Assembly: GCA_029547025.1 (NCBI GenBank)
Contig: JAKPQA010000098.1
Span: forward strand, 1-43,632
Reading direction: 5' to 3'
Source of the DNA: Armatimonadota bacterium
GTDB taxonomy: Bacteria; Armatimonadota; Zipacnadia; UBA1398; JAKPQA01
Length of the DNA: 43,632 nt
A program made the position numbers and the translations under genes. Below the pieces are notes generated by a model. That model did not search any database. It saw only the letters and a list, made by a program, of their open reading frames with translations, and had not been told where the DNA came from. This document shows positions 34,711 through 43,324 of this stretch, in pieces. Positions within the stretch are counted from its first letter, which is position 1. Each line of letters starts with the position of its first letter.

Positions 34711-35964
34711 ATGGCAGGGGGCAAGACGCTGGTCGTCATTCCGGTACTACTGGCGGCCGCATCGCTCTCGTCGGCGCTCGCGGCTGATCTCTGCGCTGAG
34801 GGCCTTGCGCTCGAGGACGTGGGCTCCATCGTCAACTACTACATCCCCCAGCGTCTCACCTTGCAGGCGGAGAAGCCCGAGGCGCTCCAGGCGGAGCCAA
34901 CCTACGAGGGGACGCCCCGATACGCGGCGCTGAAGATGGGCGATGGTGCCGACTCGATCATCACGGTCGCCGTCGATGAGAAGCTGGCCGAGGATGGCAC
35001 CGGCACCCGCAGGATCTACATCGACGCGAACAACGATAACGACCTGACCAACGACGGCGACGGCGCGTGGCGGCGCGAGAGCGCCCAGAGCCTGATGACC
35101 GAAGTCACCGTGAAGACATTCTACGCCGGCGACGGCGGAGGGGCGGCTGTGGACTACCGGATCGCCCTCTCCCGGCTCAAGGATCAGCTACCCGACCAAA
35201 TCCTCTACTACCGGAGGTCGGCCCGGGTGGGCGAGCTGAAGATCGGTGACCAGCAGTACAAGGTGGCCCTGGTTGACGACAACACCAACGGGCTCTACAA
35301 CGACCTGGCGCCGGCCCAGGGGCAACGAGGCCCCGGGGTAACTCTCGTGATCGATCGCGATCAGGACGGTACCTTCGTGCCCGACTTCGGTGGACCGGAG
35401 GTGTTCGCCGGCCACGAGCCCTTCTGCATCGCGGGCACGACGTATGAGCTCGACCAGGTCAGCCCGGCGGGCGAGTCGTTCACGATCAGGGTCTCGGATG
35501 AGGTTGTCGCCGAGCGCGCCTACATCATTGTGGGACGTCCCGCACCCGAGATCGATGCGAGCGATATCGACGGCAAGCCCATCAAGCTCTCCGACTACAG
35601 GGGAAGGGTCGTCCTGATCGACTTCTGGGCCACGTGGTGTGGGCCGTGCAGGCAGGAGATGCCCAAGGTCATCGCCGCCTACAACGAGCTGCACGAGAAG
35701 GGCTTCGACGTGCTCGGCATCAGCCTCGACGAGGGCGACGAGGGTGTGGCGAAGCTGCGTCAGTATATCGGCGAGAATGGCATGCCGTGGCGCCAGATCT
35801 GCGACCGGATGGGTTGGGAGTGCGAGTGGGCCAAGCTCTACGGCGTGACGGGCATTCCCACGCAGCTTCTGATTGACCAGGAGGGTATCATCCGGCACAA
35901 GGTCATCGGGGCCGAGAGATTGGATCTGGCCCAGGCCGTCCGTGATCTGCTGAGCGCCGATTGA
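34711..35964 (+). CDS. Secreted TlpA-like thioredoxin with N-terminal domain
   Basis: 417 codons from ATG 34711. Signal peptide TLVVIPVLLAAASLSSALAA. Residues of about 30-265 form an unrecognised beta-rich domain with a possible calcium loop (YIDANNDNDLTNDGDG). The last 140 residues are a TlpA/ResA-type thioredoxin: GRPAPEIDASDIDGKPIKLSDYRGRVVLIDFWATWCGPCRQE with the active CxxC, and YGVTGIPTQLLIDQEG with the cis-Pro loop. Such proteins reduce disulfides outside the membrane, for example in cytochrome c maturation. The N-terminal half is the unusual part. It follows the GH51 gene on the same strand after a 53-bp gap with a hairpin. Confidence 0.9.
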   Translation: MAGGKTLVVIPVLLAAASLSSALAADLCAEGLALEDVGSIVNYYIPQRLTLQAEKPEALQAEPTYEGTPRYAALKMGDGADSIITVAVDEKLAEDGTGTRRIYIDANNDNDLTNDGDGAWRRESAQSLMTEVTVKTFYAGDGGGAAVDYRIALSRLKDQLPDQILYYRRSARVGELKIGDQQYKVALVDDNTNGLYNDLAPAQGQRGPGVTLVIDRDQDGTFVPDFGGPEVFAGHEPFCIAGTTYELDQVSPAGESFTIRVSDEVVAERAYIIVGRPAPEIDASDIDGKPIKLSDYRGRVVLIDFWATWCGPCRQEMPKVIAAYNELHEKGFDVLGISLDEGDEGVAKLRQYIGENGMPWRQICDRMGWECEWAKLYGVTGIPTQLLIDQEGIIRHKVIGAERLDLAQAVRDLLSAD

Positions 35965-35981
35965 GGCGCTGCGGGGCATCG

Positions 35982-35999
35982 CCCACCGGCGGCGGTGGG
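35982..35999 (+). terminator. Hairpin after the TlpA-like gene
   Basis: CCCACC-GGCGGC-GGTGGG is a 6-bp stem 18 bp past the stop, with no T-run. It is possibly a terminator before the MshEN/zinc gene. Confidence 0.4.
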
Positions 36000-36042
36000 T
36001 GCCGCCTCGTTACGGTTCACATCCGTCGGGTTGGGTGGGACC

Positions 36043-37056
36043 ATGCCACGCAGGCGACAGCGCATTCTGGGTGAGGACCTGCTGGCCCAAGGCCTCGTGA
36101 ACGAGGAGCAGCTCCAACAGGGCCTCGCCCGTCAGAGAGCCACCGGGGAGAAGCTTGGAGAGGCGCTGGTCGCGCTTCGCCATCTCTCACGCGGTGATCT
36201 CTGGGGTGTGCTGGGGGCGGCCTGGATCGATCTGGACGCACTGTGCCAGGCGGGTTCGCTGCCGGCCACGCCGTTGCCGCTGTCGTCGCTCCGGCGCTGG
36301 CAGGCGGTGCCGGTGAGTGTCCGCGACGACGGCACCATCGTCGTGGCCATGGTGGACCCACTGGATGCCGCGTACGTTGACGAGATCTGGCGCGCCGCCG
36401 GCGCCCCGGTCGAGTGCTGTGCGGCCGACGCGGCCGCCATCGCGCGCGCCCTCAATGAAATGGCCCGGCGACAGGAGGAGGCCCCGGCCCGTCTGACCGC
36501 CACCACCACCCCGTTCACCGAGACCATGCGCAGCCTGGGCGAGCCCGAGCAGCCTCTGGCTGCGCTGCCGCCCGGAGAGGCGACGACCACTTGTGGCCTG
36601 TGCGGCGCCCCGTTGGGGCCGGAGCCTCGCGAGCGCATCGACGGCCGCCGCCTACCCGCTGCGTGGAGCGTCGCCCTGGCCGCCGTGGGCCGGACCGGTG
36701 TGCCCGCGGATCTGACCATGGCCTCGTGGCGGGCCGAGGTCGGCCTCCTCAGGGAGCTCTGCCCCGGATGTGCCGAGGCCGTGCGCGAGGCCGAGGAGCA
36801 CTCGTGCGCCATGTGCAACCGCCCGACCCACGTGTGGCAGGGCGGCGTGTTGGCGGTGCTGGGCGAGTGCGATCTGAGCGCGCTCTCCGAGGAGATGGGC
36901 CTCCGCCGCTTCCGGTGCCCCATGTGCGAGCGCTTTTTCTGTGCGAGCTGCGGCACTCGGCACAGCATGACCCTCAGCGCAGAGGGCGTCCGGTGCCCCT
37001 TGTGTGGCGGCAAGCCTCATCCCTCGGTCACCCCCGAACCCGAGGAGTTGGGCTGA
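36043..37056 (+). CDS. MshEN-domain protein with cysteine-rich zinc-binding C-terminus
   Basis: 338 codons from ATG 36043 with GGGTGGG upstream. Residues of about 5-140 match the MshEN/type II secretion ATPase N-terminal fold: ILGEDLLAQGLVNEEQLQQGLARQ, EKLGEALVAL, IDLD and VAMVDPLDAAYVDEIW. MshEN domains can bind c-di-GMP. No ATPase domain follows. The C-terminal half has six CxxC pairs (CGLC, CPGC, CAMC, CPMC, CASC, CPLC), enough for about three zinc ions. The gene ends 79 bp before mcsB on the same strand. In Bacillus that position belongs to McsA, a CxxC zinc protein that activates McsB. A similar role here is inference, since no UVR domain is seen. Confidence 0.75.
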   Translation: MPRRRQRILGEDLLAQGLVNEEQLQQGLARQRATGEKLGEALVALRHLSRGDLWGVLGAAWIDLDALCQAGSLPATPLPLSSLRRWQAVPVSVRDDGTIVVAMVDPLDAAYVDEIWRAAGAPVECCAADAAAIARALNEMARRQEEAPARLTATTTPFTETMRSLGEPEQPLAALPPGEATTTCGLCGAPLGPEPRERIDGRRLPAAWSVALAAVGRTGVPADLTMASWRAEVGLLRELCPGCAEAVREAEEHSCAMCNRPTHVWQGGVLAVLGECDLSALSEEMGLRRFRCPMCERFFCASCGTRHSMTLSAEGVRCPLCGGKPHPSVTPEPEELG

Positions 37057-37135
37057 ACCGGGTCCTGTTCTCGGGCGTATGGACGCGGCTGGGGCGCGGC
37101 GAACGGGCGTCAGCCAGGTGGAGCGGTGCTGTCGT

Positions 37136-38203
37136 ATGGACATTGCAGGTCTGGTTCGCGCCGCCGCGGCGCGTAGGACGGACGATACCCGGCGTTCCTC
37201 GGCATTCCTCAGCCGGGCGCGCCTGGCGCGTAACGTCGAGGGAATGCGCTTTCCAAACCGCGCTCTCCCTCGCGAACTCAGCGAGGTCCTGGCCCTGGGG
37301 CGTGAGCTCCAGCGCGAGTTGTCGACCATCGAGCCCGCGCATCTCCTGCTCATGCGCGAGCTCTCGGAGCTCGAGAGGGAAGCACTGGTCGAGGCGCATC
37401 TGATCTCCCGAAGACTCCTCGTGGCTCACGAGAACGGTGCCGTGGTTGTTACCGAGTCGGCGCGCATCTCCGTGATGCTCAACGAAGAAGACCATTTCCG
37501 GATCCAGGCTTCGGCCCCGGGCCTCGATCTCGGCACTGCCCACTCCCTTGCGGCGCAAACGGCCGAGCGAGTCGCGCGCCTGACGCATATGGCGCAGTTG
37601 GCGCCACTGGGTTTCCTGACCGCGTGCCCGACGAATGCGGGGACTGGGCTGCGGGCGTCGGTGATGCTGCGGCTCCCCGCGCTGTTCTTCTCAAAGCGCA
37701 TCGAGTCCAGCCTCCGCCAGCGCGTCCCCGATGACATGGTCGTCCGTGGCATCTACGGCGAGGGAAGCGAGCCCATCGCCTGTTTCCTGCAGGTCTCCAA
37801 CCAGGCCACGGCTCAGTCGACCGCCGAGGCCATCGTCCAGGATGTCCGGCGAACCGCATCATCAATCGCCGACGAAGAGGAACGCGTCCTCGCCGATCTG
37901 GCCAAGCGCTACACCTGGGAGCTCCACGACCTGGTGTACCGGGCGGCCGCCGCTCTGCTGTCCGCCCGGATGATCGGGTCCATCGAAGCCATGGACCGGC
38001 TGTCGCACGTGCGGATGGGCCTCGATCTGGGTCTCCTGAGCGGCGCAACGCCATCCATCGTCGACCAGCTGATGGTGACGGTGCGCCCCGCGACGATCCA
38101 GGTGCTGCTCGGAGAGACCCTCGGCACGCGTGAGCGCGACGCGCGACGCGCCGCGATGATCCGCCAGAACCTCCAGGGGCTGACCGAGGCCGGCGGCTTG
38201 TAG
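37136..38203 (+). CDS. mcsB: Protein-arginine kinase McsB
   Basis: 355 codons from ATG 37136; the frame extends 44 codons upstream but only this start gives the family length (B. subtilis 363). McsB phosphorylates arginine side chains and marks proteins for ClpC-ClpP degradation. Phosphagen-kinase motifs are intact: SRARLARNVEGMRFPN (ATP contact) at 26-41, MLNEEDHFRIQ at 114-124, FLTACPTNAGTGLRASVML at 160-178 with the active Cys164, and RGIYGEGSE at 204-212. RERDARRA near the C-terminus contains the RDxxRA motif that binds phosphoarginine and controls activity. It follows the zinc/MshEN gene. No ctsR or clpC is in the window. Confidence 0.95.
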   Translation: MDIAGLVRAAAARRTDDTRRSSAFLSRARLARNVEGMRFPNRALPRELSEVLALGRELQRELSTIEPAHLLLMRELSELEREALVEAHLISRRLLVAHENGAVVVTESARISVMLNEEDHFRIQASAPGLDLGTAHSLAAQTAERVARLTHMAQLAPLGFLTACPTNAGTGLRASVMLRLPALFFSKRIESSLRQRVPDDMVVRGIYGEGSEPIACFLQVSNQATAQSTAEAIVQDVRRTASSIADEEERVLADLAKRYTWELHDLVYRAAAALLSARMIGSIEAMDRLSHVRMGLDLGLLSGATPSIVDQLMVTVRPATIQVLLGETLGTRERDARRAAMIRQNLQGLTEAGGL

Positions 38204-38208
38204 CCGGT

Positions 38209-40365
38209 TCACCAGTCCTGCGCCAACTCCGTGACCACCCAACGGGCTCCATCGCGCCGGAAACGTGCATGGTAACCTCGGGTGTCATGGGGGCCTCGCG
38301 AGGCCACGAACGTGCACAGCGCCTCGCCGTCCTCCGGGCCGAACGTCACGCCCGGGTCCCATCGTCCGGCGGTGGGTGTCTCGCGGCCGATGAGGACAGT
38401 CTCGGCACCGCGCCCGACCTCCTGGCGCCACGCTTCGAGTCCCTCCGGTGTGAGCCAGATGACTGGTCCGCCATACCCATGCAGCGGCGTAGCCCCAACG
38501 CCATAGGCGGCGACGGCTCGAACTTGCTTGTCTGGATCGCCGCCCCAGGCCGTCGCCCACAGGGCTTGCACGACTCTCCCGGCTTCGTCGACGTCGTCGC
38601 GCGACGAGACGCGAGGGCTCGAGTCCATGCTGTCGGTAATGCCATCGCCATCGGTGTCGGCCAATTGGGGGTCGGTGCGAAGCCGCCTCTCAACGGCATC
38701 GCTCAGCCCGTCGCCGTCGGCATCCGCGCGCAGCGCGGCCGGATCGATGCTCAGGCTCCGCTGCTCGGGCGCTCGTGCCGACTGCGCGATCTCAAAGCAG
38801 TTCCACCACACACGGATGCTGTCCCCGTCGGTGGATGCCCGAATACTGGCCTTGTCTCCCATCCAGCGGGTGCCCGAGCCCAGTCGCGCTCCCGTGAACA
38901 CGTACTCGAGTCCCTCATCGCCCGGTCCCAGACGGACCAGCCAGAGGTCGTCGGCACCTCCGAGAAGATCCAGGGCCGTCAGAGCCCACGCCTCGCCGGC
39001 TCTTCGCACGATGGCGGCCGCCCGACGCTCGCCACGGGCACGCGGCCGGCCCAGCGGGCCGTCGCTGAAAATGGCGTTCTCGGTCACCGATCCCGCCGGC
39101 TCGGCAAGCGTGCCGCCCATGGGGAGCTCCGGAACTGCCGAGGGATCGATGCGGCCCAGGGCCACGCGCGCCTCAAGAGTGCCTTGCGGCCACTGGTCCG
39201 CCCGGATCAGATCGAGCAGGAGCCCGCGCGCACTGGCGCTCTGCACAGCCCCCAGCGCGCGGATGGCCTGCAGGCGTATGGACTCCTCCCACACGCTGGC
39301 GCAGACCGGCTGCCACACGAGTACGTCCACCACCGGTCTGGCCGCCCGCTTGCTCCCGATCACACCCATGGCCTGGACGGCCGGCACAAGCACCTGGCGC
39401 TCCGCACCGCCGAGGGCCGCCTCAAGAACCGGAATGGCGACATCACCAAGCACCGCGATGGCTTCGATGAGCCGCGGATCCGTCGCGGCACTCGGCTCGG
39501 CCAGCCGTGCGACATAGCTCTGCGCCGCCGCGGTCAGTTGCTGCCCGGTGACCCACTGCCGTATGGTCCAGCCTTCACTCGTGTCCACCTCGCCCCCCAG
39601 GTAGATCGCCACGCTCGAGAGGATCTCGGGGAACCGGCTCGCCCGGGGGATGGTGCACTGGAGAGCGGGGGCGGGATCACCCATGGACAGCGGCCACAGC
39701 TCGTGGGCCACCGACGCCGCCCGGATCAACTCTCTCCGCTTACCAAGCACCGAGGGCTCGATGGCGATGTCCACATCGAACGCGCAGGCCAGCAGCCGCA
39801 CCATCGACTCAGCGTCCGGAGCGACCAGGGTCAGCGGGCCGACGGCCGTGTCCCCGGCCAGGCTCTCCGGCACACCCACGCCCGGCCCGATGCCGATGCA
39901 GACCCCGGGCGCCTGGGCCGACCAGTCCCCCCCGCCGACACTCTCCAGCGCCCTCGCCAAAGCCTGGTGGCCGCTCTGCCCCGGATGGAGTGTCAGCCCG
40001 TCCATGGCCCGCTGTCTCGGTGCGAACTGGATGATGGCGGGCACACCCATGGCCCGGCAGACCCGCGCTACCCGGTCACAGTCGTCGCGATCCTCGGGGG
40101 CCGGCTGCCACCGGCCATCCACGCCCGGCCAGGTATGCCCCCACTGGATGGGCCGATCCAGCTTCGCACGCCAATCGCGACCATCGGACAGACGGGGCGA
40201 GACGGTCTCCTCGTGGGTCGGTGCGATGCGTGGTGCCGGCAGTGTCAGAGGTCGGCGCTGCGGAACCGGCGAGGGCGCCAGCAGGTAGAGCCAGCCGCCG
40301 GCAATGGCAACGAGGCACGCGACCGGGCCCACAGCCCTACCCGCCACGACTCCGAACTTCGCCAC
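38209..40365 (-). CDS. Large exported protein with HEAT repeats and calcium-type repeats
   Basis: 718 codons from GTG 40363-40365, with AAGGAG seven bases upstream. A membrane or signal segment (GPVACLVAIAGGWLYLLA) lies at about 12-30. Residues of 70-290 contain two STN-like strand-helix units. HEAT-like repeats follow at about 295-395 (IAVLGDVAIPVLEAAL, VPAVQAMGVIGSKRAARPVVDVL, LQAIRALGAVQSASARGLLLDLI). Residues 548-581 are a thrombospondin type 3/calcium-type repeat (DADGDGLSDAVERRL ... DTDGDGITDSMDS). A C-terminal domain has WxxxGWxGxP-like stretches but no clear enzyme site. The gene converges on mcsB with a 5-bp gap and diverges from dnaK. Its role is unknown, probably surface-associated. 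Confidence 0.75.
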   Translation of the reverse strand: MAKFGVVAGRAVGPVACLVAIAGGWLYLLAPSPVPQRRPLTLPAPRIAPTHEETVSPRLSDGRDWRAKLDRPIQWGHTWPGVDGRWQPAPEDRDDCDRVARVCRAMGVPAIIQFAPRQRAMDGLTLHPGQSGHQALARALESVGGGDWSAQAPGVCIGIGPGVGVPESLAGDTAVGPLTLVAPDAESMVRLLACAFDVDIAIEPSVLGKRRELIRAASVAHELWPLSMGDPAPALQCTIPRASRFPEILSSVAIYLGGEVDTSEGWTIRQWVTGQQLTAAAQSYVARLAEPSAATDPRLIEAIAVLGDVAIPVLEAALGGAERQVLVPAVQAMGVIGSKRAARPVVDVLVWQPVCASVWEESIRLQAIRALGAVQSASARGLLLDLIRADQWPQGTLEARVALGRIDPSAVPELPMGGTLAEPAGSVTENAIFSDGPLGRPRARGERRAAAIVRRAGEAWALTALDLLGGADDLWLVRLGPGDEGLEYVFTGARLGSGTRWMGDKASIRASTDGDSIRVWWNCFEIAQSARAPEQRSLSIDPAALRADADGDGLSDAVERRLRTDPQLADTDGDGITDSMDSSPRVSSRDDVDEAGRVVQALWATAWGGDPDKQVRAVAAYGVGATPLHGYGGPVIWLTPEGLEAWRQEVGRGAETVLIGRETPTAGRWDPGVTFGPEDGEALCTFVASRGPHDTRGYHARFRRDGARWVVTELAQDW

Positions 40366-40495
40366 TCCACGACTCCTTGAACGGGGCGGTGCCGAGCGGC
40401 GCCCCAATCGGCAACCTCGGGACGCACTTCGGCGCCGCCCTCCGGCTGCCCTCCCCTGCTCGCACCCATAACTATGATTGGACCAAGATAGATTG

Positions 40496-40516
40496 CTTGA
40501 CAGTATTGCACTCAAG
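40496..40516 (+). promoter_or_regulatory. HAIR-like HspR operator on the dnaK promoter
   Basis: CTTGACA-GTATTGC-ACTCAAG matches the HAIR consensus CTTGAGT-N7-ACTCAAG at 12 of 14 half-site bases with the exact 7-bp spacer; the right half is perfect. It covers the -35 hexamer of the dnaK promoter, where a repressor would block polymerase. HspR is the known heat-shock repressor of such sites, and its gene is not in the window. Confidence 0.65.
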
Positions 40517-40525
40517 TCTTATAGT
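40497..40525 (+). promoter_or_regulatory. Sigma-70-type promoter of dnaK
   Basis: TTGACA at 40497-40502, 17-bp spacer, TATAGT at 40520-40525: a perfect -35 and a strong -10. Transcription would begin near 40532 and give a leader of about 105 nt. This is the clearest promoter in the window. Confidence 0.85.
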
Positions 40526-40538
40526 AACGGTGGTTCGC

Positions 40539-40614
40539 GGTGGCGGCGCCACCACGGACCCTGGGTGCAGTCACCCATCGATCGCGCTATCCAGGGCGCA
40601 GAGAAGGCGCCCTG
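40539..40614 (+). other. Three consecutive hairpins in the dnaK leader
   Basis: Perfect stems are GGTGGC-GGC-GCCACC (40539-40553), TGGGTG-CAGT-CACCCA (40562-40577) and CAGGGCGC-AGAGAAG-GCGCCCTG (40592-40614). The last ends 22 bp before the start codon. The leader may be folded to set translation or stability of the heat-shock mRNA. Confidence 0.4.
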
Positions 40615-40636
40615 TGACCTGGGATGGTGAGCGGCA

Positions 40637-42481
40637 TTGGGAAAGGTCATCGGAATTGACCTCGGGACCACCAACTCGGTGGTCGCCGTCATGGAGGGTG
40701 GCGACCCCGTCGTTATCCCGAACAAGGAAGGGAGTCGAACGACGCCTTCTGTTGTGGGCTTCACGCCGCAGGGCGAGCGGCTGGTGGGTGCGCCTGCCAA
40801 GAGCCAGGCCGTGGTGCATCCCGATCGTACCATCTCGTCCATCAAGCGCAAGATGGGCACCCGTGACCGGATTACCATCGATGGTAAGGAGTACTCGCCC
40901 GAACAGATCTCGGCCATGATCCTCCAGAAGCTCAAGGCCGATGCCGAGGCCTACTTGGGGGAGAAGGTCACTCAGGCGGTCATCACGGTGCCTGCCTATT
41001 TCGACGACGCCCAGCGGACGGCAACGAAGAACGCTGGCGAGATCGCGGGCCTCGAGGTGCTCCGCATCATCAACGAGCCCACCGCCGCGTCACTCGCCTA
41101 CGGACTCGACAAGAAGGAGGATGAGACCATCCTGGTCTATGACCTGGGTGGCGGCACATTCGACGTCTCGTTGCTCGAAGTGGGCGGCGGCGTCTTCGAG
41201 GTCAAAGCCACCTCGGGCGACACGCGCCTGGGCGGCGACGACTTCGACGACCGCATCGTCACCTGGCTCGCCGATGAGTTCCAGAAGCAAAACGGGATCG
41301 ACCTGCGCAAGGACCGCCAGGCCCTCAAGCGCCTCAAGGAGGCGGCCGAGAAGGCCAAGTGTGAGCTCTCGAGCACGGTGACCACGACCATCACCTTGCC
41401 GTTCATCACGGCCGATCAGGACGGCCCGAAGCATCTCGAGATGACCCTCACCCGGGCCCAACTCGAGGAGATGCTGGGCGAGCTGTTCGCGAAGACCCTC
41501 GGGCCTTTCCGACAGGCCATGAAGGACGCGGGGCTGAGCAAGTCCGACATCGACGAGGTCGTGCTCGTAGGCGGTTCGACACGCATCCCCGCCATCCAGG
41601 ACATCGTCCGGCGGGAGGCCGGTCGCGAGCCGTGCAAGGGCGTGAACCCCGACGAGGTGGTCGCCGTGGGAGCCGCCATTCAGGGCGCCGTGCTCGCCGG
41701 CGAGATCAAAGATGTCGTGCTGCTCGACGTGACGCCGCTCTCTCTGGGCATCGAGACCCTGGGCGGAGTGTTCACCAAGCTGATCGACCGCAACACGACG
41801 ATCCCGACCCACAAGGCGGAGACGTTCACCACGGCCGCTGACGGCCAGACCAGTGTCGAAGTCCACGTGCTGCAGGGCGAGCGCGAGATGGCGCGCTTCA
41901 ACAAGACCCTGGGGCGGTTCCAGCTGGTGGGTATCCCTCCCGCGCCTCGGGGCGTGCCGCAGATCGACGTGTCGTTCGATATCGACGCCAACGGCATCCT
42001 GAATGTGTCCGCCAAAGACAAAGCGACGGGCAAGGAGCAGCGCATCACCATCACGGGTACCGGTCAGCTCTCCGATGAGGAGATCGAGCGGATGGTCAAG
42101 GAAGCCGAACAGCATGCCGACGAAGACCGTCGCATGCGCGAGGTTGCCGATGTGAGGAACACCGCCGACTCGCTCATCTACCAGACCGAGCGCACCATGA
42201 AGGACCTGGGCTCGGAAGTGTCGGATGACGACCGCCGCCGTGTCGAGGATGCTCTGCAGAAGGTCAAGGACCTGAAGGAGAAAGAGGACGTCCCGGCACT
42301 CAAGTCGGCGATCGAGGAGCTCCAGCAGGCCTCATATGCCATGTCCGAAGTGCTGTACCGCCGGGCCACCGCCCAGGCGGAAGCCGGGGCCGGTGCCTCG
42401 GGGGACGGCAGCGGCGCCGAGGCGCCGTCGGAGGCCGGTGGCACCGATGATGTGATCGATGCGGAGTTCAAGCCCAAATAG
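40637..42481 (+). CDS. dnaK: Molecular chaperone DnaK (Hsp70)
   Basis: 614 codons from TTG 40637-40639; no ATG or GTG in frame fits, and the protein opens with [21 protein letters not shown]. Nucleotide-binding domain (about 1-365): [40 protein letters not shown]. The segment [10 protein letters not shown] runs on without the extra loop of about 24 residues found in E. coli DnaK, so it is of the Gram-positive type. Substrate-binding domain: [21 protein letters not shown] and [18 protein letters not shown]; helical lid and a [12 protein letters not shown] linker end. It folds and refolds proteins with DnaJ and GrpE. A strong promoter with a HAIR-like operator lies upstream, and an Hsp20 gene follows. 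Confidence 0.98.
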   Translation: MGKVIGIDLGTTNSVVAVMEGGDPVVIPNKEGSRTTPSVVGFTPQGERLVGAPAKSQAVVHPDRTISSIKRKMGTRDRITIDGKEYSPEQISAMILQKLKADAEAYLGEKVTQAVITVPAYFDDAQRTATKNAGEIAGLEVLRIINEPTAASLAYGLDKKEDETILVYDLGGGTFDVSLLEVGGGVFEVKATSGDTRLGGDDFDDRIVTWLADEFQKQNGIDLRKDRQALKRLKEAAEKAKCELSSTVTTTITLPFITADQDGPKHLEMTLTRAQLEEMLGELFAKTLGPFRQAMKDAGLSKSDIDEVVLVGGSTRIPAIQDIVRREAGREPCKGVNPDEVVAVGAAIQGAVLAGEIKDVVLLDVTPLSLGIETLGGVFTKLIDRNTTIPTHKAETFTTAADGQTSVEVHVLQGEREMARFNKTLGRFQLVGIPPAPRGVPQIDVSFDIDANGILNVSAKDKATGKEQRITITGTGQLSDEEIERMVKEAEQHADEDRRMREVADVRNTADSLIYQTERTMKDLGSEVSDDDRRRVEDALQKVKDLKEKEDVPALKSAIEELQQASYAMSEVLYRRATAQAEAGAGASGDGSGAEAPSEAGGTDDVIDAEFKPK

Positions 42482-42503
42482 ACGGCGCGGCCAAGGCGCC
42501 GTC
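42481..42503 (+). terminator. Hairpin between dnaK and hsp20
   Basis: GACGGCGC-GGCCAAG-GCGCCGTC is a perfect 8-bp stem directly at the dnaK stop. With no T-run it may reduce rather than stop read-through, so that more DnaK than Hsp20 is made. Confidence 0.5.
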
Positions 42504-42558
42504 CTTCGCGGACACGGCAGAGTCTGCGTGAGCCGCGGCGAATGCGAGAGGGGTTACC

Positions 42559-43257
42559 GTGAGCGACGACACAGCCAAGGGCACCACGCGCAAGCGTACC
42601 ACGGCCAGAGCCACCGCCAAGACGACGGCGGCCGGCGGTTCCCGCACTCGCAAGAGGACGGCGCCCGCCCGGCCGGCCGACGAGAACACCGCTTCCGCGC
42701 AGGCCGTCGGCGCAGCGGCTGAGGCAGAGCCGCAAGGCGCCGAGGGCGAAGAGGTCGCCACGCGGCCGTTCTGGGATCGCAAAGCCTACGCCTCCATCGA
42801 GACGGCGGCCCGAAAGGTCTTGGAGCAGGTCCGCGATGCGGCCACTACCCTGGCTCAGGATGCGGTCGAGCTCGTCCATGGCCGGGCTTGGCAGCCGAAC
42901 CTGGACCTCTATCAGGAGGGCAACGAGCTGGTGATCGTCGTCGAGGTGCCCGGCGCGCCGCCGGACGGATTCGACGTCGCGGCGACGCCCAACCTGGTGA
43001 CCGTGCATGGCTCGGTCCCCGCCGGGCCCGCACCATCGGACTCGGTCGTCTACCACGAGCGACGCCGCCGGACGGGGGAGTTCTACCGCGAGGTGGCACT
43101 CCCAGTTGCCATCGTGTCCGACCAGCTGACCGCCAGGCTCAAGCGAGGGGTGCTCGAGCTGCGAGCCCCGGTCGCCCCGGCGGTCAAGGTTAAGCCCGTC
43201 AGAGTCGACGTGCGGCCCGATGGCAGCGAGACCGAACGTCCCGCGTCGTCCGGCTAG
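42559..43257 (+). CDS. Small heat-shock protein (Hsp20) with basic N-terminus
   Basis: 232 codons from GTG 42559-42561 behind GAGAGGGG. The last 130 residues are an alpha-crystallin domain: WQPNLDLYQEGNELVIVVEVPGAPPDGFDV, YHERRRRTGEFYREVALP and LKRGVLELRAPVAP, the last like the GVL motif. It prevents aggregation of unfolded proteins and hands them to DnaK. The first 60 residues are unusual: Lys/Arg/Thr/Ala-rich (TTRKRTTARATAKTTAAGG) like a histone-type tail, then acidic. That makes the protein longer than the usual 140-160 residues. It lies between dnaK and dnaJ and is probably co-transcribed. Confidence 0.93.
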   Translation: MSDDTAKGTTRKRTTARATAKTTAAGGSRTRKRTAPARPADENTASAQAVGAAAEAEPQGAEGEEVATRPFWDRKAYASIETAARKVLEQVRDAATTLAQDAVELVHGRAWQPNLDLYQEGNELVIVVEVPGAPPDGFDVAATPNLVTVHGSVPAGPAPSDSVVYHERRRRTGEFYREVALPVAIVSDQLTARLKRGVLELRAPVAPAVKVKPVRVDVRPDGSETERPASSG

Positions 43258-43268
43258 CTTGGCGGCTG

Positions 43269-43292
43269 AGGTTTGCTTGGCGGCAGAAACCT
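43269..43292 (+). other. Intercistronic hairpin before dnaJ
   Basis: AGGTTT at 43269-43274 pairs with AAACCT at 43287-43292. The spacer contains a second copy of CTTGGCGGC from 43258. It may affect the mRNA between hsp20 and dnaJ. Confidence 0.3.
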
Positions 43293-43324
43293 TTGGCCAG
43301 TGAGCCAGAGGGCGGTGGAGTACT

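Noticed and set aside
40490-40530. CIRCE element before dnaK
   Set aside because: GCACTC is present, but the matching GAGTGC arm at the 9-bp spacing is not; the HAIR layout fits better.
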